This document shows, in pieces, positions 35,607-45,295 of a stretch of DNA of 64,000 nucleotides (its first letter is position 1; each line of letters begins with the position of its first letter). The position numbers and the translations under genes are program-made. The stretch is from QYOJ01 sp043810345 (GTDB taxonomy: Bacteria > Bacteroidota > Bacteroidia > Bacteroidales > FEN-979). The stretch lies in assembly GCA_043810345.1 (NCBI GenBank), contig JBDROF010000067.1, forward strand, positions 23,889 to 87,888. The letters are read 5' to 3'. The notes under the pieces are model-generated. The model saw only the letters and a list, made by a program, of their open reading frames with translations, was not told the DNA's origin and ran no database searches.

Positions 35607-37723
35607 TAAAACAGCTCCCGATTATCTTCGATGGCAGCCTGTTTCATCAGTGCCTCGTAGAGGGAGTTTGAAACGCGGTTGTTCCATCCCTGCTTATCCA
35701 CCCGATCTTCGTAAACGAAGTCCTCTTTTAAAGGAGCCTCGATGATATCGTCAATGACCACAACGTAGATACCAAAGTTGCCCTGGAGCGGACCCTGCAT
35801 TGGCCCGGCAGGAAGGGTAAAGAGCTCACCCAACACCTCGTTTTCCCTGGCGATGGTGGCACGGTTCATCCCGGAGAAGGTCACTGTTGCGGTATCCACC
35901 CTAACGCTGTAAGTAGTGGCAAGATCGTTCAGATCGTTTATCCTTTGCATTGCCTCTTTCAACTGACCGGCCACGATCTCAATTTTTTTCAGGTTTTTCA
36001 CGCTGGGTTCGATCCTGCTTTTCAGCTTATTCAGCGGTTGTGTTCCTTTCGGATACCGGTCTTTCAGCAAAGCCACAGCGTAGATGCCCTGCAGGTCGAA
36101 TACAGGGGAGACCTCACCAACCCTGGTCTGTTCAGCAAAAGACCACCGTACCATGTTCCTGGCATTTTTCAATCCCTGTACGGTATTGTCCATTAATTTT
36201 ACATTCTGAGCCTGACGCTTGAATACGCCGGCAGCAACGGCACCGGTATCGAAGGCCTCAGGGGTTTTGTAAGTGCCGGCAAACATACTCGCCTGGGTGT
36301 ACTTATCCTGGAACGTTTGGTTGCTGGGTTCGATACTTCGCTGGAGGATGGCGGCCTTTACCTTTGACTGATCAGGGGATTTCTCTGTCAGCTTGAAAAG
36401 GGAGTATCCCAATCGTGTCTCCACGATCTTCACATCATTGGGTTTCATCGTAATGCCGGCCTCAAAGAAGGGACTCACATTGGGATTCCCATCCGGGAAC
36501 CAGGGGAGGACGCCTCCGTCATCTTTAGCGGTCGGATAATCGGAAACCTTTTTGGTTACCTCTTCAAACCGTGCCGGGTTGGCCTTCAGGACTGCCATCA
36601 AACTGTCAGCTTTCCGTTTGGCCTGCTCCTGGGTTCGGGTAACATCCTCACTGATTCCCATTCCTGCCCAGGTGACCAGCAACTGGGAGCCCTGCATGGA
36701 GTCAGGCCGTTCGGCCGTAGCCATCAGTTTCGCCATGTACCAGGCTTCGTTCTCCTGGAATGGAGGAATGACCTTCCCTACCGGAGAGTTGAACAGCAGC
36801 GAGTCAAGCTCTTTGGGAAGTACCCCTTTGTGGATGAATCCGGTGTCGTACTTCTGATCCGAATTGGCATTCACGAAGGTCATCGGATCCTTGATCATTT
36901 CAAAATCACGATACAGCCTGGAAACATCCTCCGCAATATCCTTTTGGTCCTGTGCCGAAGGTTTCACCTCAAACATCACATATTCCAGATCGACAATAGG
37001 TTCATCATTGAAGAAATAGATCTTGTTCTTTTCGTAAAACTTGTTGTAATCTTCCTCTGTCAGGACGACAGCACTGTCGGGAATGGTGTAAAAGTTTGGT
37101 GAAATATATCTGATATTCAATGATTTGTTTTGCAGTTCGTGCTGTTTCCGCAAGATCTGTTTGGGCACATAATAGGATTTGCTGATCAGGTTGATGAATT
37201 TGTTTTCCAGCCGGTCCTCTTTGATAGCCTTTTCAAACTGTAGCCACTGTGTTCTGGCTTTTGGCTCCATTCGGTCGAGGTTACGCAAGTAGTTCAGTAC
37301 GATAGCCGGATCATACTCACCGGTATTGGGATCTTTGAAATACTGGAGGATATACCGGTGCGGATTGCGTCCCTGCACCTGTTCAAATAGCTCTTCCGGC
37401 GAAACAGCCATCCCAAGCTTGTCCAGTTCTTCCCCGATCACCAGGTTTCTGACCATCGTATTCCAGGTGTTTTGCCTGACCTGGTACGCCATCTCTTCAG
37501 AAACCCGGTCGGTACCAGTATTCTCCCGTTGAAATTCCAGGTTCTCCTCTACCTTGTTGTTGAAATCCGTGTAGGGAATCTCCTCTCCGTTCACAGATCC
37601 AATGTCGGTGTTTGGACGGGATTGGCTCCCTCCAAAGTCCCCGATCACAAAAGCCGCAATAGCTACACCCACAATGATCACTGCCAGCGCTGAATGTTTT
37701 CTGATTTTTCCGATTATCGCCAT
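35603..37723 (-). CDS. PpiD-like peptidyl-prolyl isomerase/foldase
   Basis: 706 residues from ATG 37,723; the frame extends ten codons further upstream but crosses the promoter. One N-terminal membrane helix (SALAVIIVGVAIAAFVIGDF) anchors it; a SurA-N-like region follows (VNGEEIPYTDF, EELDKLGMAVSPEELFE), and a parvulin-type rotamase region lies at about 345-455 (DDGGVLPWFPDG, GYSLFKLTEK). This is the layout of PpiD, which helps outer-membrane proteins fold at the periplasmic face of the inner membrane. The next gene downstream in the other direction is LptC, also an envelope gene. Confidence 0.9.
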   Translation of the reverse strand: MAIIGKIRKHSALAVIIVGVAIAAFVIGDFGGSQSRPNTDIGSVNGEEIPYTDFNNKVEENLEFQRENTGTDRVSEEMAYQVRQNTWNTMVRNLVIGEELDKLGMAVSPEELFEQVQGRNPHRYILQYFKDPNTGEYDPAIVLNYLRNLDRMEPKARTQWLQFEKAIKEDRLENKFINLISKSYYVPKQILRKQHELQNKSLNIRYISPNFYTIPDSAVVLTEEDYNKFYEKNKIYFFNDEPIVDLEYVMFEVKPSAQDQKDIAEDVSRLYRDFEMIKDPMTFVNANSDQKYDTGFIHKGVLPKELDSLLFNSPVGKVIPPFQENEAWYMAKLMATAERPDSMQGSQLLVTWAGMGISEDVTRTQEQAKRKADSLMAVLKANPARFEEVTKKVSDYPTAKDDGGVLPWFPDGNPNVSPFFEAGITMKPNDVKIVETRLGYSLFKLTEKSPDQSKVKAAILQRSIEPSNQTFQDKYTQASMFAGTYKTPEAFDTGAVAAGVFKRQAQNVKLMDNTVQGLKNARNMVRWSFAEQTRVGEVSPVFDLQGIYAVALLKDRYPKGTQPLNKLKSRIEPSVKNLKKIEIVAGQLKEAMQRINDLNDLATTYSVRVDTATVTFSGMNRATIARENEVLGELFTLPAGPMQGPLQGNFGIYVVVIDDIIEAPLKEDFVYEDRVDKQGWNNRVSNSLYEALMKQAAIEDNRELFY

Positions 37724-37750
37724 TCTAAAATAGTTTTGAAAAATAGGGGG

Positions 37751-37782
37751 CAAAAGTACATCATTATGATGAAACCACCAAG
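37751..37782 (-). promoter_or_regulatory. Bacteroidota promoter for the PpiD-like gene
   Basis: Minus-strand CTTG (37,782-37,779; one mismatch to TTTG), 20-base spacer, TACTTTTG (37,758-37,751). It sits 28 bases before the ATG at 37,723 and shows that the in-frame codons at 37,724-37,753 are not translated. Confidence 0.6.
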
Positions 37783-37783
37783 T

Positions 37784-37937
37784 GAAATGATGCTTATAGT
37801 CATGAAGGTTATGGAGTCATGAAAGTCAAGGAGGGATGAAGGGATGGAATCGATTTCGGGTTTTTGTGTTATAGTGGCTAAAAAAAGAAATCGAAAATCG
37901 AAAATCGAAAATCGAATTAATCGGACATCTCTATATC
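37784..37937 (-). repeat. Boundary repeats between lptC and the PpiD-like gene
   Basis: Two units. At about 37,890-37,937 the minus strand reads CCGATTAATTCGATTTTCG and two more CGATTTT copies, starting 7 bases after the lptC TAG. At about 37,784-37,835 CATGACT-type words (TTTCATGACTCC, CTTCATGACTATAAGC) lie just before the PpiD promoter. The first family also ends the epimerase gene at 727. Confidence 0.7.
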
Positions 37938-38500
37938 GAGTCATCCTCCACTCGCATCTCCCCCCTGGGGTGGAGGATCCGGTAGTTGGTAAAGGTTTCG
38001 TTCGACTCCAGTCCGGTTCCGTACAATACTTTATCAGGAGTGGTAATCTTCACAGGCGCGTCGGTACGGATGGTGTGTCTCACTTCGTCCCAGATCAACA
38101 CATCGGTATTGAGTTGTTCGTTTTTGAATTCGTTCCGAACCACTACGTTTCCTTTAGCCTCCATGATCCTGGATGATTCCATCCGTTTTCCGTAATCAGC
38201 TGTGATGGTCGTCTCTGTTCGCTGTGTCGAATCAAACATCTCAGCCCGGAATCCCTCCGGGAATTCCAACCACGTGGCTTTACCTTCGAACCGGTGGACG
38301 GATGGGCCGGTAACACGGGCCTGGAGGGTTCCAGAATCGCTGAAAATTACATCGATGTCTATCGCGGTCATCAAGGCCTGCTGGATGGAGTCGACCGGTG
38401 TTTGTGCGGTTTCGATCACTTGGCGGCATCCCTGAAATGTGATCCAAAGCAACAGGATCGTAATTCCAGTACTTGATAACCTGGCAACCACTGTTTTCAA
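37931..38500 (-). CDS. lptC: LPS export periplasmic protein LptC
   Basis: Part of the Lpt bridge that carries LPS from the inner membrane to the outer membrane. 189 residues; an N-terminal helix (STGITILLLWITFQGC) may be a membrane anchor or a lipoprotein signal with Cys25. The rest is a beta-jellyroll with the LptC marks FSDSGTLQARVTGP, MEAKGNVVVRN, LNTDVLIWDE and TGLESNETFTNYRI. Two bases separate it from the upstream outer-membrane gene, so coaX, the barrel gene and lptC form one minus-strand operon. Confidence 0.9.
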   Translation of the reverse strand: MKTVVARLSSTGITILLLWITFQGCRQVIETAQTPVDSIQQALMTAIDIDVIFSDSGTLQARVTGPSVHRFEGKATWLEFPEGFRAEMFDSTQRTETTITADYGKRMESSRIMEAKGNVVVRNEFKNEQLNTDVLIWDEVRHTIRTDAPVKITTPDKVLYGTGLESNETFTNYRILHPRGEMRVEDDSI

Positions 38501-38502
38501 TG

Positions 38503-39780
38503 TTAGTAATACTTACGTTTGATAAACCATCGTTCGTAAATGGAGAATCCGATGATGAAGCGCAGGTAGGTTTCCCTGATCAGGTCGGCCTCGGTGGTGC
38601 CCCTGATCCCTGCCTGGGCAGATATATTCAAGGCGGTTTTCACCCCTCTGAGCGGTAACCCGAATCCCACCGTAACCGCAAACTCATTGAGTTGTTTCCC
38701 CCGGAGTTTGAGGTAGGTGTTGTTATATATGAAACCCACGCGGTACCTGACCCGTTTGAAGTAGTTGTTGTAACTATTGATATCGGGCAGGAATTCTGCA
38801 CCGGCGCTGATCTGCTGACTGTCCACCAGGGAGTCGGCGAGGTCAAACGCCGTGAATTTTTTCCAGTTGGCCCATCGGTAATCGATACTGAAAAGCCATT
38901 TCTCAGGTTTCTCGAGTCCGATCCCACCACCAGCCATCAGCGGAATCACGATCTTTCCTTTGTATCCCTCTGCTACATCCAGGGTGTCCTTGGGGTATTC
39001 GATTCCCGATCCTCCGATGAAGAACGTGTGCGCCACATAGTCGGTTTGAGCACTCATTTTCGACTCCAGGGCAACTACAGCTCCGGCATTGAAAAGCAGG
39101 TCATTCTTCAGCTTTCCGTGATACTGAATGCCATAATTGAAATAGATGTCATCTATGGTGACATTGTTTTTTGCCTTGACATTTGAGTAGTAGATCGAAT
39201 CGGGGAAGAGTACCACTGCTTCCCGTTCCATGTTTCCGAAGAGGTAAGAGAAGTTGAAGCCGATGGAGAAACTTTTCCAGAGTTTAAATCCGTTGCCCCA
39301 GTAAAACCGGTTGATCCCGCCGGATCCTCTGTAGATCCTGGCTACCTGTCCAATCCCTTCATAGCTCTCGAGGTTTACCACGTTGTATCCCACATCGCTG
39401 TAAGGGACCAACCCCAGGCTCATCCGCCACCATTTCGTGACAGGTATTCCAAAGAGAACATACCCAAGGGAAGCGTAATTCCGTGTAACCGTTTGCAGGT
39501 TGGAGGAGAGCTGAACGATATCGGCATTGAATCCCCCTTCAAAAACAAAGGACAGAGAGTCGAAAGCGGTATAGGAGGCGGGATTGCCATAGTTGATATG
39601 GTACGGGCTGCGAATCGCATAAGAGGTTTGTCCCATGGAGAGATTCCAGGCGTTGTTGTTGTCGGCCAGATCGCCAATACCAAAACGGGAGTAAGGAGAG
39701 GCGATACGAATCTGGGCCACGGTGGCAATGGTTATCAGACAACCGATAAGCAAAAAAAGGAACCTGGATTTATGTAGCAT
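38503..39780 (-). CDS. Outer-membrane beta-barrel protein (FadL/OMPP1-like)
   Basis: 425 residues; signal peptide ends near VAQ (residue 23). The first mature residues IRIASPYSRFGIGDL and the later INYGNPASYTAFDSLSF match a Bacteroidota outer-membrane family related to FadL-type channels. The chain alternates hydrophobic and polar residues throughout and ends with FIIGFSIYERWFIKRKYY. It overlaps coaX by 11 bases and lies 2 bases before lptC. Substrate unknown. Confidence 0.8.
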   Translation of the reverse strand: MLHKSRFLFLLIGCLITIATVAQIRIASPYSRFGIGDLADNNNAWNLSMGQTSYAIRSPYHINYGNPASYTAFDSLSFVFEGGFNADIVQLSSNLQTVTRNYASLGYVLFGIPVTKWWRMSLGLVPYSDVGYNVVNLESYEGIGQVARIYRGSGGINRFYWGNGFKLWKSFSIGFNFSYLFGNMEREAVVLFPDSIYYSNVKAKNNVTIDDIYFNYGIQYHGKLKNDLLFNAGAVVALESKMSAQTDYVAHTFFIGGSGIEYPKDTLDVAEGYKGKIVIPLMAGGGIGLEKPEKWLFSIDYRWANWKKFTAFDLADSLVDSQQISAGAEFLPDINSYNNYFKRVRYRVGFIYNNTYLKLRGKQLNEFAVTVGFGLPLRGVKTALNISAQAGIRGTTEADLIRETYLRFIIGFSIYERWFIKRKYY

Positions 39781-40507
39781 GCTGCAGATTGTATTCGAGA
39801 ATGTGTTTCAGTCCAACCATCACGATATTTGAGAGTGCAAAGATGCGAATTTTGAGGAGTTTATCCAAATATTCCATATCCCCTCCGCTCAGGATCACCT
39901 GGAGATCCGGATAGCTCTTCCTGTACTGTTCGATGATCCCGGTTACCTCCGCTACCACTCCGTACACAGCACCCGAAAGCATCGATTCCCGGGTATCCAG
40001 GCCGGTGAGGTTCCCGGGCTCCTGAAGTTCTAATAACGGGAGTTTCCGGGTAAACGTATGCATGGCTCTCAGACGCATCTGCAATCCGGGAGCGATGGCG
40101 CCTCCCAAGTATTCATTCTGAGCGGTAACCAGGTCATAGGTAATGCAAGTTCCTGCATTGATCACCAGTGAAGGGACTCCCTGAAAAAGACGGGAGGCGG
40201 CAACTGCACAGGCAAGCCGGTCGCGTCCCAGGGTTCCGGGTGTCTTGTATCTGTTAATCATTGGCAACGGTGTCCGGTGGGTCAGTTCCACGAAACAGTT
40301 CAGATGGCGTTGTAAAAATTTCTTCGTCCCTGCTGGAAAATGAACCACAGAACTGGCAATGCCATCCCTGACCTGCGGGAACGCTGCCAGCAGATCTTTA
40401 AGCCTGGCGAGCGTCAGCCGGTCGTACCGGTCAAGCCTGACCAGTTCATCACCGTCAAAGATCGCTGCCTTGTGGTTGGTGTTACCGAGATCGAGAACTA
40501 GCTTCAT
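39770..40507 (-). CDS. coaX: Type III pantothenate kinase
   Basis: Phosphorylates pantothenate, first step of CoA synthesis. 245 residues from ATG 40,507. Motifs of the ASKHA fold are present: LVLDLGNTNHKAAIFDG at the N-terminus, TPGTLGRDRLACAVAA (catalytic Asp in G-x-D-R), INAGTCITYDL and LSGGDMEYLDKLL. Seven codons further upstream in the frame are repeat-derived, so I do not use them. Between it and the upstream amidase lies 100 bases of boundary repeat. Confidence 0.95.
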   Translation of the reverse strand: MKLVLDLGNTNHKAAIFDGDELVRLDRYDRLTLARLKDLLAAFPQVRDGIASSVVHFPAGTKKFLQRHLNCFVELTHRTPLPMINRYKTPGTLGRDRLACAVAASRLFQGVPSLVINAGTCITYDLVTAQNEYLGGAIAPGLQMRLRAMHTFTRKLPLLELQEPGNLTGLDTRESMLSGAVYGVVAEVTGIIEQYRKSYPDLQVILSGGDMEYLDKLLKIRIFALSNIVMVGLKHILEYNLQHAT

Positions 40508-40616
40508 ATTGCACATCATTGCCATCATTGCACATCATTGCACATCATTGCCATCATTGCCACCATTGCCATCATTGCCACCATTTCTATTTCGCTACCT
40601 CGCTACCTCGCTATTT
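40508..40616 (-). repeat. Composite boundary repeat between the amidase and coaX
   Basis: On the minus strand the amidase TAG is itself part of ATAGCGAGGTAGCGAGGTAG; the array then reads CGAAATAGAAATGGTGGC and about ten (A/G)TGGCAATG or ATGTGCAATG words up to the coaX ATG. Family order and orientation are the same as after the DUF3147-like gene (26,009-26,083). Confidence 0.9.
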
Positions 40617-41480
40617 ATCAATGTATCTCTTCAATATCGGCCCATAGCTGTCAATCCTCCTGTCCCTGAGAAACGGCCAGTGGATACGGATCTCGTCGAT
40701 CCGGGATAGATCTAGTTCCTGCACGTGCGTGATTTCATCATGATGGGGCGCCTGGTAGAGGATATCACCCATAGGATCTGACACAAATGATCCGCCCCAG
40801 AAATTCATCGCTCCCTCCAGTCCGGTCCGGTTGACTGCGACTACATACACACCATTGGCCACCGCATGTCCTCGTTGTATTGTTTGCCATGCCTGGAATT
40901 GCTGGAAATTAATCTCTTCATCCTGGGTGCTAGACCACCCGATGGCAGTTGGATAAAAAATGATCTCCGCCCCTTTCAAACTAGTAATGCGGGCTGCCTC
41001 TGGATACCACTGATCCCAGCAGATAAGAACTCCCACTTTTGCATAGGAGGTGTTGAACACCTGGTAATCATCATCCCCGGGAGTAAAATAAAATTTCTCA
41101 TAGTACCCGGGATCGTCTGGAATATGATGCTTGCGGTACTTGCCAAGATAAGCGCCATCGGCATCCACAACGGCTATGGTGTTATGATATACACCCTGGG
41201 CCCTTTTCTCGAACAACGAGGCGATGATGACCACCTTCAACTCCTTTGACAGTTTCTGAAACAATTTCGAGGTATGACCCGGAACCTCTTCTGCGAGGGA
41301 AAAATAATCATAATTCTCCTCCCAGCAGAAATAGAGCGAGGAGAACAGCTCCTGGAGGCAAATGATCTGAGCGCCTTCTGCCGCAGCTTCCCGGATCTTC
41401 CCGATAGCTTTATTGAGGTTTGCCTGCTTATCCGCCGAACAGGCCATTTGAATCAATCCAATCTGAACGTTTTTTCCCAT
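40611..41480 (-). CDS. aguB: N-carbamoylputrescine amidase (nitrilase superfamily)
   Basis: Hydrolyses N-carbamoylputrescine to putrescine in the arginine-to-polyamine route. 289 residues from ATG 41,480; the 14 in-frame codons before it are not like the family. The Glu-Lys-Cys triad is E44 (CLQELF), K117 (KYRKHHIPDD) and C154 (VLICWDQWYPE). RKHHIPDDPGYYEKFYFTPG, FYPTAIGW and the WGGSFVSDPMG end are typical of AguB. Agmatine deiminase, its usual neighbour, is not in the window. Confidence 0.92.
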   Translation of the reverse strand: MGKNVQIGLIQMACSADKQANLNKAIGKIREAAAEGAQIICLQELFSSLYFCWEENYDYFSLAEEVPGHTSKLFQKLSKELKVVIIASLFEKRAQGVYHNTIAVVDADGAYLGKYRKHHIPDDPGYYEKFYFTPGDDDYQVFNTSYAKVGVLICWDQWYPEAARITSLKGAEIIFYPTAIGWSSTQDEEINFQQFQAWQTIQRGHAVANGVYVVAVNRTGLEGAMNFWGGSFVSDPMGDILYQAPHHDEITHVQELDLSRIDEIRIHWPFLRDRRIDSYGPILKRYIDK

Positions 41481-41523
41481 ACATAAGTATAAGAATTCAC
41501 AGTAAAGGTATAACAAATTCACC

Positions 41524-41531
41524 TATCTTTG
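41524..41531 (+). promoter_or_regulatory. Putative -7 box (TATCTTTG) for porE
   Basis: Exact TAnnTTTG match. It covers an in-frame TTG at 41,529, so translation must begin downstream (GTG 41,547 or ATG 41,565). No clear -33 element is present. Confidence 0.45.
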
Positions 41532-41564
41532 ATAAAATTCCCTTCCGTGCGAGCCATTCCGAAA

Positions 41565-43535
41565 ATGATCCTACGCTTTCTCATCCTGACCCTGTTTGGA
41601 TTCCTTTTCACCTGGACAGGGATTCTTGCAGCACAGGATAGCTGCAACCTGGAACTGGATAAGAAAGACGAAAAGAGCTTTCAGGATGGAGTGACAGCTT
41701 TCAAGCGAGGGAATTATGTCCAGGCAGTCCAGCTGATGCGAGATCTGGTTAGCCGTTATCCGGATCTGGCGGATGCCTGGTTCATCCTCGGAAGCTCCTA
41801 TGTCAAGCGAAGGGATTCCGATTTCAACCAGGCTGAGAGGTATTTCCGGAATGTGCTATCCATCTGTCCTTCCTATGACCCTTACGTTCACTATTACCTG
41901 GGAGAGATTGCTTACAGCAACGAGAATTTTGAAGCCACCGTGACGCATCTTACCGAGTTTCTGAAAGATGTGGATAAGATCAAGAATGATGCGGATTACA
42001 ACCGGGCGGTCAGCCTGCTTGACTACTCAAAATTCCACCTGGAGATGGTTTCAAATCCCGTACCGTTTCATCCGGAGGTTGTTGAAGGGATCTCCTCGCC
42101 CGAGAATGAGTACCTCGCTATCCTTAGTCCCGACAACTACATTGCTATGTTCACCCGGGAAAAGAAGATCCTCCCCGACCGCAACTCCCTGCTCAAAACA
42201 CCGGGGTACAAAGAGAAATTCATGTTCAGCATACGGGACTACCAGGGGAACTTTCCGTCGGGTGAGGAGATGCCTGAGCCATTCAACATCAACGATAACG
42301 AAGGAGGCGCCACCCTGACTGCCGATAATCAACTGCTCTATTACACTGTTTGTCAGTATAATAAAGCGAGTCATTACCTCAATTGCGACATCTATTTTTC
42401 AGAATATCTCAATGACGAATGGCAGGAGATAAAAAGTGCCGGGAGCCGGATCAATAAACCAAACTCCTGGGAGTCACAGCCCAGTATTTCTACAGATGGA
42501 TCGATCCTTTTCTTTGTGAGTGATCGTCCGGGCGGTTATGGGGGATACGACATCTATAAGACCACCCGGAATCCCGGTGGTGAGTGGGGTGCTCCGGTGA
42601 ACCTGGGTCCAATGATAAACTCGTCAGGAAATGAAAAATCTCCCTTTATCCACCCTGATGGAAAGACTCTTTACTTCTCCTCCGACGGCTGGATGGGAAT
42701 GGGAGGTTATGATATATTCTATACGCGGCTGCAGGACGATGGTACCATCAGAAGACCGGAGAACCTGGGATACCCGATCAACTCACCTGATGATGAAGTT
42801 GGCTTCTTCGTAAGCACCGATGGCACCCTGGGCTTCTTTGCCTCTAACAAACTGAAGGAGTATGGTGGCTGGGATCTCTACTCATTTGAACTCTACGACA
42901 AAGCCCGCCCTGAGAAGGTACTTTTCATCAAAGGAACGGTGAAAGATGAGAACAGCTTCGAGCCAATCAAGGCGCGAATAGAGCTTAAGAATGTGGAGAC
43001 CAAGAAGATCAACAAAGTGGCACTTGACACCAACACCGGCAAATACGTAGCGGTAGCCCCGTTTAAAAACGACTATATCATGACGATCAAAAAAGAGGGA
43101 TACGTCTACGAGTCGAAATACATCTCCAGGGTCGATTCCATTTTCAAAGTACCTGCCACCGTGGATATGGAGATTCAACCAATTGAATTGGAGAAGTCCT
43201 ACCGCATCAACGACATCTATTTTGATTTCAACTCCTATGAACTGACCCCTGAATCAAAGGTGGTGCTCGACCAGTTGATCGAATTTCTGGATCTCAATTC
43301 CGCTCTATCCATTCAGATCCAGGGACATACCGATGCGATTGGAAATGATGCCTTCAACCTGGTCCTCTCAGAAAACCGGGCTAAATCAGTCTATGATTAC
43401 CTTATTGCCAACCAGGTTCCCGGCAAACGCCTCACCTATAAAGGATTTGGAGAGACGCTACCCCTGGCCTCCAACGATACCGAAGAGGGCCGGGCCCTCA
43501 ATCGCCGAACCTGTTTTGTGATTACCCGGAAATAG
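41565..43535 (+). CDS. porE: PorE-like T9SS-associated protein (TPR, propeller, CRD, OmpA-like)
   Basis: About 656 residues from ATG 41,565 (GTG 41,547 is the alternative). After a signal peptide (cleavage near LAAQ) come TPR repeats (about 39-155: FQDGVTAFKRGNYVQAVQLM), a six-bladed PD40/WD40-like propeller (about 165-441, with repeated ILFFVSDRPGGYGGYDIY and TLYFSSDGWMGMGGYDIF blades), a carboxypeptidase regulatory-like domain (about 452-540) and a C-terminal OmpA-like peptidoglycan-binding domain (about 545-656, IQGHTDAIGNDAFNLVLSEN, RAKSVYDYL). This order and size are those of P. gingivalis PorE, which ties the T9SS outer-membrane complex to peptidoglycan. Close OmpA/PD40 relatives exist, so the symbol is a best guess. 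Confidence 0.78.
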   Translation: MILRFLILTLFGFLFTWTGILAAQDSCNLELDKKDEKSFQDGVTAFKRGNYVQAVQLMRDLVSRYPDLADAWFILGSSYVKRRDSDFNQAERYFRNVLSICPSYDPYVHYYLGEIAYSNENFEATVTHLTEFLKDVDKIKNDADYNRAVSLLDYSKFHLEMVSNPVPFHPEVVEGISSPENEYLAILSPDNYIAMFTREKKILPDRNSLLKTPGYKEKFMFSIRDYQGNFPSGEEMPEPFNINDNEGGATLTADNQLLYYTVCQYNKASHYLNCDIYFSEYLNDEWQEIKSAGSRINKPNSWESQPSISTDGSILFFVSDRPGGYGGYDIYKTTRNPGGEWGAPVNLGPMINSSGNEKSPFIHPDGKTLYFSSDGWMGMGGYDIFYTRLQDDGTIRRPENLGYPINSPDDEVGFFVSTDGTLGFFASNKLKEYGGWDLYSFELYDKARPEKVLFIKGTVKDENSFEPIKARIELKNVETKKINKVALDTNTGKYVAVAPFKNDYIMTIKKEGYVYESKYISRVDSIFKVPATVDMEIQPIELEKSYRINDIYFDFNSYELTPESKVVLDQLIEFLDLNSALSIQIQGHTDAIGNDAFNLVLSENRAKSVYDYLIANQVPGKRLTYKGFGETLPLASNDTEEGRALNRRTCFVITRK

Positions 43536-43604
43536 TGCAACTAAAATTTTCTTTGTTTACAACCTTTCAACCAACCATTTGAGGGCAAAAGTAGTCTGTT
43601 CTAT

Positions 43605-43647
43605 TGTGGTGCAGTGGTGAGGGTGCCAACTGCCAACTGCCAACTCT
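43605..43647 (+). repeat. Paired boundary repeats between porE and the response-regulator gene
   Basis: GTGGTGCAGTGGTGAGGG (same family as after the MATE remnant) is followed by TGCCAACTGCCAACTGCC (the reverse complement of the array after the SDR gene at 51,826). Confidence 0.75.
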
Positions 43648-43677
43648 GAAAATATTAACTAACCTAATCGTATAACT

Positions 43678-44322
43678 ATGAAGATTCTCATCGTCGATGA
43701 TCATGTGTTGGTCAGGAAGGGGTTGAAGGGACTGCTGGTCAGTTGTAATCCCACCTGGGAGGTGTACGAGGCAATCAACGGGATACAGGCGATCATCCAG
43801 GCTCCGAAACTCAAGCCGGACATTGTGCTGATGGATTACTCCATGCCAAAACTAAACGGTCACAGGGCAGCCAGGCAACTGCTTAAAGATCTTCCGGGAA
43901 TCAAAATCATCATGATATCTGGTTTCATCTCTTCAGAAAACATCCAGGGATTACTCCATACCGGAATTATGGGGATCGTGGCTAAAACGGCGGGAACCGA
44001 AGAGATCCTGGAGGCGATCCATCATGTCATGCAAGGGAAACAGCATCTGACAGTGGAATCATCGATCCATGAACCGCATTTAGAGGCAGTACTAACAAAA
44101 CGGGAAAAAGGGAAAAAGATACTCAATCCGGGGCTGCTTACTCCCAGAGAGTTGGAGGTGATGCAGTTGATTGTGACCGGCAACAATCCGGAAATGATCA
44201 CCCAACAACTGACGATCAGCCTCCGGACACTGCATGTCCACAAAGCCAGCATTTTCAAAAAATGCAACATCCACTCCACGGCTGAGTTACTGAGGTATGC
44301 CTATAAAAATAATCTAGCCTGA
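43678..44322 (+). CDS. LuxR/NarL-type response regulator
   Basis: 214 residues. A receiver domain covers 1-120 with the acidic pair D7/D8, phospho-acceptor D53 (VLMDYSMPKLNG), and a conserved Lys in IVAKTAGTEE. A LuxR-type helix-turn-helix covers about 148-210 (LLTPRELEVMQLIVTG, then LTISLRTLHVHKASIFKKC). There is no histidine kinase nearby, so it is an orphan regulator here. The ATG at 43,678 follows a boundary repeat and an A/T-rich leader. Confidence 0.9.
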   Translation: MKILIVDDHVLVRKGLKGLLVSCNPTWEVYEAINGIQAIIQAPKLKPDIVLMDYSMPKLNGHRAARQLLKDLPGIKIIMISGFISSENIQGLLHTGIMGIVAKTAGTEEILEAIHHVMQGKQHLTVESSIHEPHLEAVLTKREKGKKILNPGLLTPRELEVMQLIVTGNNPEMITQQLTISLRTLHVHKASIFKKCNIHSTAELLRYAYKNNLA

Positions 44323-44825
44323 TTTTCCTACTTCAAGTGGTTTAGCGATCCTTAAACTGCCCACCAGGAGTGAACGGATCGTACTCCTATCGCTATCCTG
44401 AAATATCCTTTTGAAAAGACCAGTTCCGGACAGGGCTCTACTTGTTGAAGGTTGTTACCAGCGAAAATACATACGCGAAAAAGCATGTCATTCGCTGAGT
44501 TCAGAGCAGATAACTAGAAATTACTTAGAAATCATCACATCTTCTAGTACAAATCATCTAGGTATTTTCTTTCAGAAATAGTACATCCGGTCTATTTCAA
44601 TTACCTTCACCTTAGTCTATTTTTATCCCCTCAAGTTGGATTAAAAATAGAGTGATGAACAGTTACATGCTACTGGTAGTTTCCATGGTACTGAACTTCT
44701 ATGGTCAGGATACGGAAATAGATCTGCGAACAATGAATATTCGCAGCCCCAACCGGGAGGAGGGGCTCTTTCTGGGAAGGGGGATGGGTGGTGTGGTGAT
44801 CACCTTCTCTTACGGTCACCCTGGG
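44323..44825. other. Gene-poor stretch between the response regulator and ribH
   Basis: About 500 bases without a gene I can support. A plus-strand frame from 44,652 starts with a hydrophobic stretch but runs on into the reverse of ribH and has no family likeness. No boundary repeats, hairpin with T-run or good promoter pair is visible. Confidence 0.4.
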
Positions 44826-45287
44826 TCAGATCTGCGGCAATACATTAGCCATCTCAATGGCAGCCAGGGCAGCGTCAAAGCCCTTGTTCCCGCTCTTGGT
44901 ACCGGCCCGTTCAATCGCTTGCTCGATGTTGTCAGTGGTGAGGATCCCGTAGATGACCGGGATGCCAGCCTCCAAACCAACCATAGCGACCCCTTTTGAC
45001 ACCTCTGCTGCTACGAAGTCAAAATGTGGAGTAGCTCCGCGAATCACAGCACCCAGGCAGATCACGGCATGGTATTTACCCGATGCCGCCATTTTTTTGG
45101 CCAGAAAGGGGATTTCAAAAGAGCCGGGAGCCCATACGATCTCAATGTGGTTATCAGCCGCTCCGTGCCGTTTGAGGCCATCCAGGCACCCAGCAAGTAA
45201 CTTACTGCTGATGAATTCATTAAACCGGGCTACTACGATCCCGAACTTTAGCTCCTTCGCTTCCAGTTTTCCTTCGATAGTCTTCAT
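44826..45287 (-). CDS. ribH: 6,7-dimethyl-8-ribityllumazine synthase
   Basis: Condenses the pyrimidine intermediate with dihydroxybutanone phosphate to lumazine, the penultimate step of riboflavin synthesis. 153 residues, full length. Motifs: [45 protein letters not shown] (with the catalytic His in PHFD) and [15 protein letters not shown]. Last gene of the rib operon, 8 bases after ribBA. Confidence 0.97.
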   Translation of the reverse strand: MKTIEGKLEAKELKFGIVVARFNEFISSKLLAGCLDGLKRHGAADNHIEIVWAPGSFEIPFLAKKMAASGKYHAVICLGAVIRGATPHFDFVAAEVSKGVAMVGLEAGIPVIYGILTTDNIEQAIERAGTKSGNKGFDAALAAIEMANVLPQI

Positions 45288-45295
45288 AAAGTTGG

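Noticed and set aside
44652..44999. Plus-strand 115-codon frame with a hydrophobic start
   Set aside because: Its second half is the reverse strand of ribH, no family likeness, no promoter.
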